DNA of 64,000 nt from Gemmata palustris (GCF_017939745.1 NZ_JAGKQQ010000001.1:7765299-7829298), one strand, 5' to 3'. Positions 1 to 9,526 are shown, counted from the stretch's first letter. The notes: a model not told the origin generated them from the sequence alone. Translations and numbers: made by a program.

Positions 1-50
1 CGACCCGCCTTTTCAAGCTCGCGGGCGACGGGTAGCCTCGGTGCATTCGG

Positions 51-710
51 ATGGCATACCGATTCCACCCGATCATCGTGCTGGTCCTTTTGCTGGCCCG
101 CCCCCTGGCTGCCGATGACACCCAGTTTGAACTGGAAGGCGACAAGAAGACGGACGTGACCGACGGTGAGTTCGTCACGGCGGCGAAGGGCAAGATGGGC
201 GTTCGTGCCGTCCGCCTGAGCACGTGCCGCGTGTCCGACGCCGCGTTCGAGCAGCTCGCCCGCTGGTCCGAACTGTACGGCGTGTACCTGCGGGACCCCG
301 CGGCCACTGGCACGGGATTCAAGCTGCTGAAGGATCTGCCGAAACTGGAACAGGTGGACCTGTTCGGCCCGAACGTCACCGACGCTGGCGCGGAAGCGGT
401 GAGCAAGTCGGTGGGCGTCACGCACTTCCAGACCGGGAGCGGACTACGATCTAACGGCAAGCCTTACCAATCCCGGCTCACGGACAAGTCCCTCAATGCG
501 ATCGCGACCATGCCGGCGTTACAATTCCTCACCATCGACAATGCGGACATCACCGACGAGGGGCTGAAGGCATTGGCCGGCTCGAAGAAACTCGAATGGG
601 TGCTGTTCCTGCGGTGCCCGAGCGTGACGCCGAAGGGGATCGCGGCGCTGAAACGGGTCCGCCCCGGGTGCGACGTCCGGTGCCCCTTTGAGCCGAAGAA
701 CGACCGATAG
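51..710 (+). CDS. Secreted leucine-rich-repeat-like protein
   Basis: A 219-residue protein with an N-terminal signal peptide (hydrophobic IIVLVLLLARPLAA, cleavage likely near residue 21). The rest shows degenerate leucine-rich repeats of the planctomycete kind: LKDLPKLEQVDLFGPNVTDAG, then LNAIATMPALQFLTIDNADITDEG, then LKALAGSKKLEWVLFLRCPSVTPKG. The T/SDxGL rhythm is typical of internalin-like or RNI-like LRRs. The protein is probably exported and used for protein-protein contact; no partner is visible. The start follows directly from the signal peptide. It is short for the class, with about four repeats. No operon partner lies downstream, because the next gene is on the other strand. Confidence 0.75.
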   Translation: MAYRFHPIIVLVLLLARPLAADDTQFELEGDKKTDVTDGEFVTAAKGKMGVRAVRLSTCRVSDAAFEQLARWSELYGVYLRDPAATGTGFKLLKDLPKLEQVDLFGPNVTDAGAEAVSKSVGVTHFQTGSGLRSNGKPYQSRLTDKSLNAIATMPALQFLTIDNADITDEGLKALAGSKKLEWVLFLRCPSVTPKGIAALKRVRPGCDVRCPFEPKNDR

Positions 711-808
711 AGCGCATGACGAGTGACTATTCCGGCCGCAGGTGCCCGCGAACGGCGTCACCCTGCGCGGAGAAAACAGGCGTCGGGGTCGCACTCGCCA
801 CTGGTACC

Positions 809-1123
809 TCAGGACGGGAGCGCGCCCGCGATCGCATCCATCAGATCGTCGAGCCCGACGGCCGCGTCCGGCCCACCAATTGTGATCCACACCTCGTTTC
901 GCCGAACCTCGACTTCCAGCGCCCGTCCGCCGCCCGCGATGGTTTGGGCGCCCTTCGGCTGCTCGGCGAGGACGTTCATCAGTTCGTCGGCGGGGACGGT
1001 GACCTGCGCCAGTTCGGTGCCCAGTTTCCGGTCGCGGATGACGACCCGGACGCCGGCCTCGGTCGCGGTGATCTCAACCAACCGCTCGATACCCGTAGAC
1101 TGCGAGACGCCGTCGATGGTCAT
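809..1123 (-). CDS. Conserved hypothetical small protein
   Basis: A 104-residue acidic protein with no signal peptide or membrane segment. The alternating hydrophobic/charged pattern (GVRVVIRDRKLGTELAQVTVPADELMNVLAE, then ALEVEVRRNEVWITIGG) predicts a compact beta-rich fold with a C-terminal helix. I do not recognise the family. Codon use is regular and GC-rich at third positions, unlike the opposite-strand frames over the same bases, so I take this strand as coding. It faces the chimeric sigma factor gene at 1273 divergently, with about 150 bp between them that must hold both promoters. Confidence 0.6.
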   Translation of the reverse strand: MTIDGVSQSTGIERLVEITATEAGVRVVIRDRKLGTELAQVTVPADELMNVLAEQPKGAQTIAGGGRALEVEVRRNEVWITIGGPDAAVGLDDLMDAIAGALPS

Positions 1124-1272
1124 GCTTGCTCCATTGGGGACGGGCTATTTAACGGCGCCGGTTCCGCGCGTATACCCCAGATTCCCGATGGGGTGCCCGC
1201 CCCGTTACATGGCTCGGCCGGAATCGTGTATCAAAACGGTGGGGTCCGGCAGCATCTGTACGGAGGGCGGAC

Positions 1273-3366
1273 ATGCTGGCGAGCGCGGCTCGGGTCCTGC
1301 GGGGCATCGCGGGCGAGGAACAAACGGACGCGGAGCTGCTCGGGCGGTTCGTCGACCGCCGCGACGAGGCCGCGTTCGCGCTGCTCGTGCGCCGCCACGG
1401 GGCGATGGTCTACGGGGTGTGCCGGCGGGTGCTCCCCGAACCGGACGCCGAAGACGCGTTCCAGGCCACGTTCCTGGTGCTGGCCCAGAAAGCGCGAACG
1501 GCCGCCCCTCGGGAGGTGGCCAACTGGCTCTACGGGGTGGCCCGCCGGGCGGCGCTGCTGTCCCGCCGGTCCATCGTCCGGAGGAGGGAGAGGACCGGGG
1601 AGGTGCCCGACCGTCCCGCTCCCGAACCGAACCCGATGGCCGAGTCGTTGGCCGCGCTGGACGAGGAGTTGAGCCGCCTGCCCGGTGCGTACCGCACCGT
1701 GATCGTGCTGTGCGACCTGGAGGGGCGGACCCGCCGAGAAGCGGCCGCCACCCTCGGCTGGCCCGAGGGAACGGTGGCGGGCCGGCTGTCGCGGGCGCGT
1801 GAGGTGCTCGCGAAACGGCTCGCGAGGCGCGCCCCGGCCGTTTCGGTGGCGGCGGCCCTCGCGGGAACGGCGGGCCTGCCGGCCTCGGTGGTGTCTTCAA
1901 CAATTCGGGTCGCGGCCCTCGGTTCGTTCGGACCGCCGCCGCCGGCCGCTGCGATCTCCGCCGCGGTCGCGGCTCTCACACAAGGAGTGCTGAACGCCAT
2001 GCTGGTGAGCAAACTCAAGGCGGCCGGCGCCGTCGTTCTGGTACTCGGTCTTCTGGCGACCGGGGCGGTGGGTCTCGGCGACCGGGGGGCGTCGGCTCGG
2101 GGCGACAAGGCCCCTGAGGAGCGAACGACTCCGCCACAGAAAGGCAAGACGGCTCCCGCTTCGGATCAGGACTTCGGTGACCTGCAAGGCCGGTGGGTGG
2201 TGGTGGCGATGGAGGGGGACGGCGAGAAGGTCTCCGCTGACGTGTTGGAGGGGATGAAGTGGGCAATCAAGGGGAACCAGATCACCGCCAGTCAACCGGG
2301 TTCGACCGGCACCATGTCCTTCAAACTGGCCCCCGGTAGGACGCCGAAAGAAATCGACATCACCGCACTGGACGGCAATCTGAAGGGGACGACGTCACCC
2401 GGAATTTACGCGATCGAAGGGTCGAAGCTGCGGGTCGGTTTCGGGGAGAAGGTCCGCCCGACGGCCTTCGTGACGGCTCCGGGGGACGGGCGCACCATGA
2501 TCACTCTTAAGAAAGAAGCCTTCACCGCGTGGGGCAAGGAAGTCGGCGGCCTGCGGGCGGGGCTGGAGGTCCAGGGGGAGCGGGCGTACCGCCTCGGCGA
2601 GGCGGTCACGCTTTTTGTCCGGGTCCGGAACGTCGGGGCGGAGACGGTGAAGTTCGCGTACATCCGGCAGTACCTGGACGAGAACCCGCCCGGCGTGACG
2701 GGTGCCGACGGGAAGTCGATCCCGCAGGCAACGTCAGAGGTCATGGGGCAGGTCCACGTTCCGGTCGCCGTGGCCCTGGAACCGGGCAAGGAAATCGTGC
2801 TCGAAACGCGGATTCACGGGGCGGCTGGAGTGCCGTATGAACTCCGGCCGGCGGGCGGCGGGGGAACGCCCGCGACTCGGGACCACCCGCTCAAAGTCGG
2901 GACCGGGAAGGTCACTGTCCAGTACGAGCGGGTGTTCGGCAACTCCTCGATCGGGAGGATCAAGATCGACCCGGCGATTGCCGGACTCGCCACGGGGAAA
3001 CTGGAAATTGAGGTGGCCGAGCCCGAGCCCGTCGAGAAGGGGCCGATCCAACTGCCGACGGGCCAGGGGTTCCGGGAACTTAAGGGGAAGGATCGGGAGG
3101 CATACGAGACGACCAACGCGTGGCTCGAGGAGCGCCTCAAGGAAGCCCAGTCGATCAAGGTCGGCAGCACCTACGCCGACGTGTGCGTGTATTTCCGCAT
3201 CGACGGCGGGCTCGCCCCCGTGGGGAAGGCCCGGTACGTCAACATCCTGTGCCCGCTCCTGAAAATCGACGTCGAGTTCGAGCCGGTGAAGGGCGGCCCC
3301 CTGCCACCGGCGGCGAAGGTGGCCAAGGTGTCCCGCCCGTACTTCGAGCGGGAGTACCTGGATTGA
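1273..3366 (+). CDS. ECF sigma factor fused to TIGR03067 domain
   Basis: A 697-residue chimera. Residues about 20-190 form an ECF-type sigma-70 factor: region 2 (LLGRFVDRRDEAAFALLVRR, DAEDAFQATFLVLA) and region 4 (LSRLPGAYRTVIVLCDLEGR, WPEGTVAGRLSRAREVLA). A Pro/Ala linker leads to a membrane segment around residues 248-270 (AVVLVLGLLATGAVGL). Next comes a TIGR03067 module at about 303-410 (DLQGRWVVVAMEGDGEKVS, ending MITLKKE). A C-terminal region of about 280 residues includes an Ig-like stretch (YRLGEAVTLFVRVRNVGAET). This sigma-TM-sensor layout is known in planctomycetes. Inference: the C-terminal half lies outside the cytoplasm and senses a cue that controls a tethered sigma factor. No separate anti-sigma gene adjoins it. 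Confidence 0.88.
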   Translation: MLASAARVLRGIAGEEQTDAELLGRFVDRRDEAAFALLVRRHGAMVYGVCRRVLPEPDAEDAFQATFLVLAQKARTAAPREVANWLYGVARRAALLSRRSIVRRRERTGEVPDRPAPEPNPMAESLAALDEELSRLPGAYRTVIVLCDLEGRTRREAAATLGWPEGTVAGRLSRAREVLAKRLARRAPAVSVAAALAGTAGLPASVVSSTIRVAALGSFGPPPPAAAISAAVAALTQGVLNAMLVSKLKAAGAVVLVLGLLATGAVGLGDRGASARGDKAPEERTTPPQKGKTAPASDQDFGDLQGRWVVVAMEGDGEKVSADVLEGMKWAIKGNQITASQPGSTGTMSFKLAPGRTPKEIDITALDGNLKGTTSPGIYAIEGSKLRVGFGEKVRPTAFVTAPGDGRTMITLKKEAFTAWGKEVGGLRAGLEVQGERAYRLGEAVTLFVRVRNVGAETVKFAYIRQYLDENPPGVTGADGKSIPQATSEVMGQVHVPVAVALEPGKEIVLETRIHGAAGVPYELRPAGGGGTPATRDHPLKVGTGKVTVQYERVFGNSSIGRIKIDPAIAGLATGKLEIEVAEPEPVEKGPIQLPTGQGFRELKGKDREAYETTNAWLEERLKEAQSIKVGSTYADVCVYFRIDGGLAPVGKARYVNILCPLLKIDVEFEPVKGGPLPPAAKVAKVSRPYFEREYLD

Positions 3367-3487
3367 TGACGTCCCCTGCGGACGACGCGGGGATCGGTGA
3401 GAGGCGGAGCCAATGGGTCAGGAGCCCTGGCACCCCGGCCGCGGTGAACCCGGCAGCGACGGTCGCGATCAGTTGAAACTCGTCCAT
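3239..3487 (-). CDS. Possible small membrane protein (weak)
   Basis: A reading frame of 82 codons. Its first 40 residues look like a genuine short membrane protein (MDEFQLIATVAAGFTAAGV, then PGLLTHWLRLS). The C-terminal half is Pro/Arg-rich and overlaps the end of the sigma-fusion gene on the other strand, so that part may be read-through. It starts four bases after the end of the frame at 3491-3838, so the two could be translationally coupled. No family recognised. Confidence 0.25.
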   Translation of the reverse strand: MDEFQLIATVAAGFTAAGVPGLLTHWLRLSPIPASSAGDVINPGTPARSTGGTPWPPSPPVAGGRPSPARTRRRFSGAGTGC

Positions 3488-3490
3488 GCG

Positions 3491-3838
3491 TCATCGTTCC
3501 TGGTTGAGAAGCCCGATCGGCGCACGGAGTGCCGTTGTCCGTACCGAGTGCGCGATGGGGGGGCGGGCTTGTTCTCCAATCAGCTCCAGAATTCGGTCTC
3601 CACCGATGGCGCGAACGTACACGTCCCTGCTGATGGTGACGCCGCGCAAATGGAATTTAGTGGAGGCGATCTCGGGCGGCGCGAGTCGCAATTTCGGGAC
3701 CGAACCCGGACGATCGGTCGTCGCGGCGATCCGAGTGGAATCGCTCAAATGCGCCTGATTATGCGCTGGAGGAAGTTTGACGGGTGTGCCGGTGTCGGGT
3801 AGGCTAATCAGCCAATCGAGAAGCCAAGCGTCCCGCAC
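3491..3838 (-). CDS. Hypothetical protein (weak)
   Basis: A frame of 115 codons starting with GTG, in the otherwise empty stretch between the sigma-fusion gene and the secreted protein at 3924. The sequence has mixed composition and secondary-structure-like segments (TISRDVYVRAIGGDRILELI) rather than the Arg/Gly/Pro-only look of shadow frames. I recognise no family, motif, signal peptide or membrane segment. The supposed start lies about 85 bp from the start of the oppositely oriented gene at 3924. Confidence 0.35.
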   Translation of the reverse strand: MRDAWLLDWLISLPDTGTPVKLPPAHNQAHLSDSTRIAATTDRPGSVPKLRLAPPEIASTKFHLRGVTISRDVYVRAIGGDRILELIGEQARPPIAHSVRTTALRAPIGLLNQER

Positions 3839-3923
3839 TTATCGCCGCGGGCGCGTGCTCCCGCCGATACTCCGAGACCGGGAGAATGCCCTTCCAAGGC
3901 GACCCACCCCCGAGGATCCGCTC

Positions 3924-5408
3924 GTGCGATTATGCGCAATCATTGTGGCGATGGCGGGCACCGTCCTCATCGCCTCCGAAACGGGCATCGCTCAACCGCC
4001 CGGTGGCCCCAGGCCGAAGCAAAAAGAAAAATTGGGAGGCCCCGGGGCAGGGGGAAAGGGCGGGAAAGCGGCCCCGAAGATCGAGCCCGCAACCGAACCC
4101 AAGGTCGAGCCGAAAGCCGCCGCGCCGAAAACCGCGGTCCCGACACTCGATGAGCGGCTGTTCGCACTGTATGCGGTGGAGGATCTGATTAATGACATGC
4201 GCCGGCCGCGCGGCTTCCCGGAACTCAAGACGCGCGTGGTCTACCACCGCCTGGTCTACGATATTCTCCGGCGGCACGTCGAGGAGAAGAACGAGAAGGA
4301 GTGGCGCGACCCGGAGTTCATGGCGATCTTCCAAGTTTACGACGCTCGTTTGAGTGCCGTGTCGCAGGGGGCCAAAGAACTCTACGACTCGATGGACCGG
4401 TCCCAGGCGGCTCTCAAGCGCAAGGTGGACGAGGCCGCCGTGCAGGCCCTTACGACCGGACTGGCGTACAGCTTCCGTTCGGCCGTAGAAGGTGACAGCG
4501 ACGCGATGGTGTTCCTGACCGGCGCACTCGCGGCAAACGAGGCCCGCGCCGGAAAGCAGCCGGAAGTGGATGCCCTAAAGAAGCAACTCACGGAGAAGCT
4601 GACCAAAACGGTTGCCGGCTTTAAGACCTTGTACGCCGATGAGATGGGCACCGCCGCTAAGAACTTCCAGGCCGGGGTCGAAAAGAGCAAGTGGCGCGAC
4701 AACGATTTCGTGTTCCGCCTCCCGAAGGGGGCGACCAGCCGCAACCCGTTCGTCGAGGTGTGGCGCGCGGAGGCGTTCTGCAACGGGGCCGCAGCGGTAC
4801 CGGTGCTCGTGAAGCAATCCGAGGAATGCGCCCGCGCGGCGGAAACGGTCCCGTCCGGGGCCGCGTTCGACCCGTTCCGCACGATCTTCCTCAGCGTCGC
4901 GGGGCGCCTGGCGAATAAGGCGGCCGAAAAGGATCTCGGGGCCGTCGGGTTCCCCGCGAGCGCCGCGGCGGCCCCGAAGTCGGGCGCACTGGCACGGGAC
5001 ATTTGGTCGAATTACCTCGCGGTGGAGAAGATCGACCGGAACATCAACGACAGCGTCGTCCGCCAGGCGTTTCTGGCGAGTGCGTATGCGGGTAACTTTG
5101 ACGAGGCGGTGAAGACGGTCGAGTCGCGGGCCGGGACGCAAAGCAACAGGGCTTACCCGAACCGGGCACCCGTTTACGAACCGACCGCGAGTTACTCGTC
5201 CAATCCCGTTTTTTGGTACGACGCCGCGCGGGTCGCCAGTGTCGCGGGGAAGGCGCCGTTTGCAATGAAGTGCTTGACGATCGCGGTCAAGGAAGGGTTC
5301 AACGACGCGGACGCCGCCAAGTTCTGCCCCGACCTGGAACGAGTCCGCACCGACGAGAAAACTAAGGCGCTGTTCAACAATTTATTCGAGAAGAAGGGCC
5401 GTCGCTGA
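3924..5408 (+). CDS. Secreted protein of unknown function
   Basis: 494 residues from a GTG at 3924, chosen because it opens a clean signal peptide (VRLCAIIVAMAGTVLIA, cleavage near SETGIAQ). The frame is open further upstream, but those codons lack coding character. A Lys/Gly/Pro-rich low-complexity linker (about residues 25-70, with repeated PKxEPK/PK) precedes a helical domain starting TLDERLFALYAVEDLINDMR. The final 150 residues contain TPR-like helices (SVVRQAFLASAYAGNFDEAV, AGKAPFAMKCLTIAVKEGFN). No catalytic motif is seen. It probably acts in the periplasm as a scaffold. It stands alone on its strand. Confidence 0.7.
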   Translation: MRLCAIIVAMAGTVLIASETGIAQPPGGPRPKQKEKLGGPGAGGKGGKAAPKIEPATEPKVEPKAAAPKTAVPTLDERLFALYAVEDLINDMRRPRGFPELKTRVVYHRLVYDILRRHVEEKNEKEWRDPEFMAIFQVYDARLSAVSQGAKELYDSMDRSQAALKRKVDEAAVQALTTGLAYSFRSAVEGDSDAMVFLTGALAANEARAGKQPEVDALKKQLTEKLTKTVAGFKTLYADEMGTAAKNFQAGVEKSKWRDNDFVFRLPKGATSRNPFVEVWRAEAFCNGAAAVPVLVKQSEECARAAETVPSGAAFDPFRTIFLSVAGRLANKAAEKDLGAVGFPASAAAAPKSGALARDIWSNYLAVEKIDRNINDSVVRQAFLASAYAGNFDEAVKTVESRAGTQSNRAYPNRAPVYEPTASYSSNPVFWYDAARVASVAGKAPFAMKCLTIAVKEGFNDADAAKFCPDLERVRTDEKTKALFNNLFEKKGRR

Positions 5409-5559
5409 TTATCCGCGTGACGTGGTAAGCTATCTTTCGTGACCGGGTCACGCGCGAGATTTCGCGGGCGTGCTGCCGCGCCGGGTGTTGGATCTGGGCC
5501 GTCCACTGGGATCGCGCTTGGCGCCTTAGCCGGGCGCGGAAGCGATCGGTTGCCAACCC

Positions 5560-5830
5560 GCGCAACGTTGTCGGACATGATCGACCACCGCGTGCGCGGG
5601 GCGGCGGCACGTCTCGGGCGCGGACATCAACCCGCCCTGCAGCTTCGCGCCCGCGGCCGTCCGGTTCTCGCCCCACCTTCCGGTCCACCATCGGCCGAAT
5701 CGCCTTCTCGGCCTTCCAGTTGGTCGGCTCGATTCGTGGGCCAAGCACGAACGCGAATCGCCGAACCATCTGTACCCTTGGCCGTCTTCACCTGCTCGGA
5801 CCTGAGCATCCGCCGGTGCCGCACCTCCTA
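5560..5830 (-). pseudogene. IS66-type transposase C-terminal remnant
   Basis: On the minus strand, one frame reads EPTNWKAEKAIRPMVDRKVG (about 5727-5670). A second frame continues WGENRTAAGAKLQGGLMSAP and then ETCRRPAHAVVDHV (about 5678-5568). Joined, they match the conserved C-terminal block of IS66-family transposases (TNxAERAIRP...NRKxxGGNRT...GA...M/LxSxxxTCR). The frame breaks at the junction and everything N-terminal is missing or scrambled, so this is a dead fragment. Confidence rests on the motif only. Confidence 0.7.
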
Positions 5831-5944
5831 CTGCATGGCGGGCGAGAAGCGGTACCAACCCCGATCAAAAGAGCTGTTGCGGAGCTCCGTTGCGACGTTG
5901 TGGCGAATGTGTTTACATCTTTCGGGCGCCAATCCGGTACGCGG

Positions 5945-5987
5945 TTTAGTCGATGATCTGGGCCGCCGACCCAGATCATCGACTAAA
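5945..5987. repeat. Perfect 18-bp hairpin
   Basis: Arms at 5945-5962 (TTTAGTCGATGATCTGGG) and 5970-5987 are exact reverse complements around a 7-base loop. A third copy of the core CGATGATCTGGGCCG lies at about 6027-6041. It sits between the IS66 and IS630 remnants, so it may be the remains of IS ends. It lacks a T-run, which argues against a simple intrinsic terminator. Confidence 0.85.
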
Positions 5988-6153
5988 TCGTCACCCGAAC
6001 CCGGACAAGCTCCGTGGTAATAATGGCGATGATCTGGGCCGGCGCCGCACTGAGCGGAACTTCAGCGGCACCACGTTGATTCCACTGGCGAGCCGATCCG
6101 CTGATTTTGTAACTCCAGTTCAGCTCCTGATACATGAACCCGGAACCGCTGCC

Positions 6154-7298
6154 TCATTTGGTGGTTTTCCGCTTGGGCCGCCCCTCGATGATGCTTTTGA
6201 CCTTGTGGCGGACGGTCTGGAAGTAGCTCAAACTGGCCCGGAGCGAGGTTTTCAGGTCGCCCGGGGTGTCGAACAGGCGGTTGTGCGTCGCGCGCCTGCG
6301 GAGCTTCTTCCAGAACCGCTCGATCGGGTTGAGTTGCGGGCTGTAGCTCGGTAACCACTTGAACTCCAGGTGCGGGTTCTCGTGCATCGCCTCATCGATC
6401 GGCCGGCCCCGGTGCCACGGGGCGCTATCGATCAACAGCACCACCCGTGGGTGCTTCTCCGGGGATACATGTGACCGATGTGACGCAGGTGATCGGCGAA
6501 CGCCGCCTGCATCCGGCGGGTCTTGCCCGGCCCCGTGTTCTTCTTGGTATTCTTCGGGTTTTCCAGCGTGTTGGCGTGGACCGCCGCCGTGACCAGGTTG
6601 ACGACCTCGAACACGTATAGCAGATCCTTGCAGTCCCGGGTGCCGACCGTGGGCCGGTGGCCCTTCACTCCCAACGTCGCGCACAGGGGCGGGACCATCG
6701 GGAACCGGGCCTCATCCGGGCTCAACAGGACGATCTCCCCGGCCGCCGCCCGTTTCCCAGTTCCGCGATCTCCGGCCGGCCCCCGGCCTGCTCGATCGGG
6801 TCGCCTCGCTCGTGGCGGTACGTCGGTCGATAGAGACGAATGTCGATCTTGGAACAGAACCGCTGGGCGGCACTGCGGGAGGTGCGGATGCCCTGGGTCT
6901 TGAGCAGGTGGCCGGCCCGTTCCTCGTGGGTCCAGTTGGCCCGGTCCGGTCCCTGTTCGGCCGGCCCCGCGATCACCCAACTCTTGACCTCGTCGGCCAG
7001 GGACACCGGGATGTGGCCGGGCTTGCCCGCGGCCTTCTTGGGGCGATGTCCTATCGGGTCCGTCGGCGCAGTAGGCGTTGAGCCACCGGGAGACGGTGCG
7101 TCGGTGAATCCCCAGGTCGGCGGCGATGCCCTGTCGGGCGCGGCCGCGGTGGGCCATGAGTACGATCTGGAGCCGGTCCCGGAGCTTACGGTCCGCCGTC
7201 GCGCGGAACAGGACTTCGAGGCGTTCCGCCTCGGCCGAAGGCAACTGGATGCGAATCAGGGTGAGGTCTCCAACAGAGGGGCATCCCTCTCCACGCAT
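6154..7298 (-). pseudogene. IS630-family transposase, multiply frameshifted
   Basis: A helix-turn-helix N-terminus (LRDRLQIVLMAHRGRARQGI, DLGIHRRTVSRWLNAYCADG) runs to about 7050. The frame then shifts to KAAGKPGHIPVSLADEVKSW and DRANWTHEERAGHLLKTQGI, down to about 6760. It shifts again to EIVLLSPDEARFPMVPPLCA. A third shift near 6470 leads to VVLLIDSAPWHRGRPIDEA and YSPQLNPIERFWKKLRRR, which carry the DDE C-terminus (D of LIDSAPWH, E of NPIERFW). The full length of an IS630 transposase is present, but at least three frame changes in different directions make it non-functional. A programmed frameshift would explain one shift, not three. Confidence 0.85.
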
Positions 7299-7310
7299 CG
7301 CGCTCGTTCA

Positions 7311-8232
7311 CCGTTGAGCAGCCGAGCGGTCGAGATGTGCTTGGCCTCGGCGAATCGGGTGCGGGGCGTCGTCGGCTTCTTCGGCCCCCGGACCGCCTTC
7401 CGATACCGGCTCAGGTTCGCACCTCGGGCCAGTCCGACCAACCACTCGGCCATCCGACCGACCACCCGCCGATCTCGACCCACGTCTCGGCCGGGATCGC
7501 GATCCACAGCCCCGGGCACGCCCCCGACACCTCCAGCGCCAGGTGGTAATCCGACACTCCAACCGTGACCGACGCCCCGTGGGTCGCCGCAACGCGCCCT
7601 TCACCCCGGCGTACACGCTCCCGGCCGCCAACGCCACGCCGAACCCGAACACCGCCGCCGGCGGGTACCCGAGCGCGTTCACCTCGCACTTGAGCACCGT
7701 CGTCAACCGTAGGAACAGCCCCTCGACGGACCACCGACCCCGGTACAACTCGGCCACGGCCGCCGCGACCGCAACCCCGGCCGGCAAGTTGGTCAGGATT
7801 TCGATCACCCGGTCCCCGTCCCGGGTCGTCCAACGTCAGCCGCACCCGCCGAATCGACAACCCAGTCCCGCCCGGCTCGACCAACCAAATGGTCTGCTCA
7901 TCCAGTGCCCCGGTGTCAGTCCTCCCGGCCGAGACCCACTCCGATTCCCGCTCCCAAATCAGGGTCGCGGCGCGCCGGCGGATGACGAAGACGCCCTTCC
8001 GTCGGGCGACCCCGAACAGGAACCCGGTGGTGCAGAAGTTCCGGCCCGCGACCCACACGTCGCCCGCGGCCACGGTCTCCAAGATCGGGTCGAGCAGGGA
8101 CCGCTCCTGGGTGTGCCCGTCCTGGCATGGGACCACGTCGATGGCCAGCCCGAGGGCCGGGTCGAGGACCGCTCAGGATGGTGCCGGGGCACGGAACGCA
8201 CGCTCCGCCGCGCGGTACCTTCAACCAATTGC
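7311..8232 (-). pseudogene. IS4-like DDE transposase remnant
   Basis: Minus-strand pieces in several frames: GLAIDVVPCQDGHTQERSLL-type start near 8190, then VAAGDVWVAGRNFCTTGFLF, then RVRLTLDD, then IEILTNLPAGVAVAAAVAEL and YRGRWSVEGLFLRLTTVLKC (the Y-(2)-R-(3)-E C1 signature of IS4-type transposases). These are followed by SDYHLALEVSG and MAEWLVGLARGANLSRYRKA. The N-terminal third is absent, and several frameshifts separate the rest. The 3' end runs straight into the IS630 remnant, and the 5' end abuts the stop codon of the BBP7 gene at 8233. Confidence 0.8.
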
Positions 8233-9445
8233 CTACCACTTCACACTTAACCCCAAGTTGATCCCCTGCACCCAGGTATTCGTCTGCCGCATCACGAACG
8301 CCGGGCGCGCCGGTCCGGTGCCAGCAGGGGCACCCGGAAGCAGGTTCGGGTTCACCACGAGGTCGATCTGGTCGCCCGCGCGAGCCACATCGGTTAGCAG
8401 CAGAAACGAATACCCAGCAGAGACACTGATGCGGTCCGTCAGGCGGCACCCGAGGTGCAAATCGAGTTCGGGAATCAGAGTGAAACTCGAGGAACGGTAA
8501 GTACCGATGTTGCTCGTTTGGGCGAGCAAGCCCCCGGGTCGCGTGACAGAGGCGAGCCCCGGCACATCGTTCCGCGTGGCGCCGAAGACGGTCACTTCAC
8601 GGTTCGTGGCGCCGAGGTCGAGGCGCGTCGTCAACTCCGCGCTGAACGCCCCCCCGCCGCCCGACAAAAGCCGCGCCGAGGCTCGCCCCGTGGAAGCGGT
8701 TCTCGGTGCGGAACGAATCGAAGACCGTGATCTGTGTTCCGGGTACGAACGGTGCTCCCGGGGAGAGGTTCTCCCGAACCGCGAGCTGATCGTTGAGGCC
8801 GAAGTAGCGGTAGCCCGCGAGCACGTCGACGCGGTAACTGGTGTCGCACCCCGTGCCGCAGCACACGGGAACCCGCACCAGCGCGTCGGCGCCCGTGACC
8901 CCCGTTGTGCTCGCGCTCCCGGTGACGAACCCGGGGACCAGCTCGAAGGCCAGTTGCCCGGTGTTCGCGTTGATAAAGGGCCGGCCGGTGGGCTGGGCCG
9001 GGAGCCCGGAGCCGAACTGGTCAAGAGATCGGGCGGGGGCGAGGAAGAAGTAGCTTCCCTGGAGTGCGAAATGGCAGTCGTCGAACCACACACCGAACTC
9101 GGTACGCGCGCCCGCCCGCATTTCGTCGTTCAGCCGCGATCCGCCGAAGCGTACCGCCGGCGGATTGCCCCCCTGAGTGACCAGCGGCGGGGTCCGCATT
9201 CCTTGCCCCCACCATAGTAGGGCGTCCGTGTGCCACCACGCGCGCGGGCACTCGCAGCACGACGTGCGGACGTCTTGCTTACAATCCGGAATGCAGTCCG
9301 CGAGCGATCCCGTGGGTGGGTCTTTCATAGCCGGCCGCGCGTCCGAGACGGGAGCGGGTGTGGCCGGCGGCGCGCTCGGCTCTTCTGCGCGTACAGTTCC
9401 CGCGAACAGGGGCGCCGCCAGAAGCGCCCAGTACAACCGACGCAT
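8233..9445 (-). pseudogene. BBP7-type outer-membrane barrel, frameshifted
   Basis: Start MRRLYWALLAAPLFAGTVRA gives a clear signal peptide. The body carries the features of planctomycete BBP7-family barrels: WWHTDALLWWGQGMRTPPLV, then a beta-strand pattern with aromatic ends, RVDVLAGYRYFGLNDQLAVR, and a C-terminus TDRISVSAGYSFLLLTDVAR ending GINLGLSVKW (terminal aromatic, as expected for barrel insertion). The first frame stops being sensible at about 8660 and the sequence resumes in another frame (AFSAELTTRLDLG). The break falls at a run of seven G on the coding strand. Removing one base restores one 403-residue protein (1213 nt minus 1 is divisible by 3). It may be a true mutation, a phase-off state or an assembly indel. 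Confidence 0.8.
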
Positions 9446-9526
9446 AGAACGCCCCTCATATTGACGCGGGCGCCATACTTATCGGAATTACGCGGTCGGC
9501 CCGATTAATCGAATCTGCCGCGCCGG

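Noticed and set aside
6154-7298. Programmed ribosomal frameshifting as an explanation for the IS630 transposase
   Set aside because: Three or more frame changes are needed and no slippery heptamer is placed as in known IS630 two-frame elements; decay is simpler.
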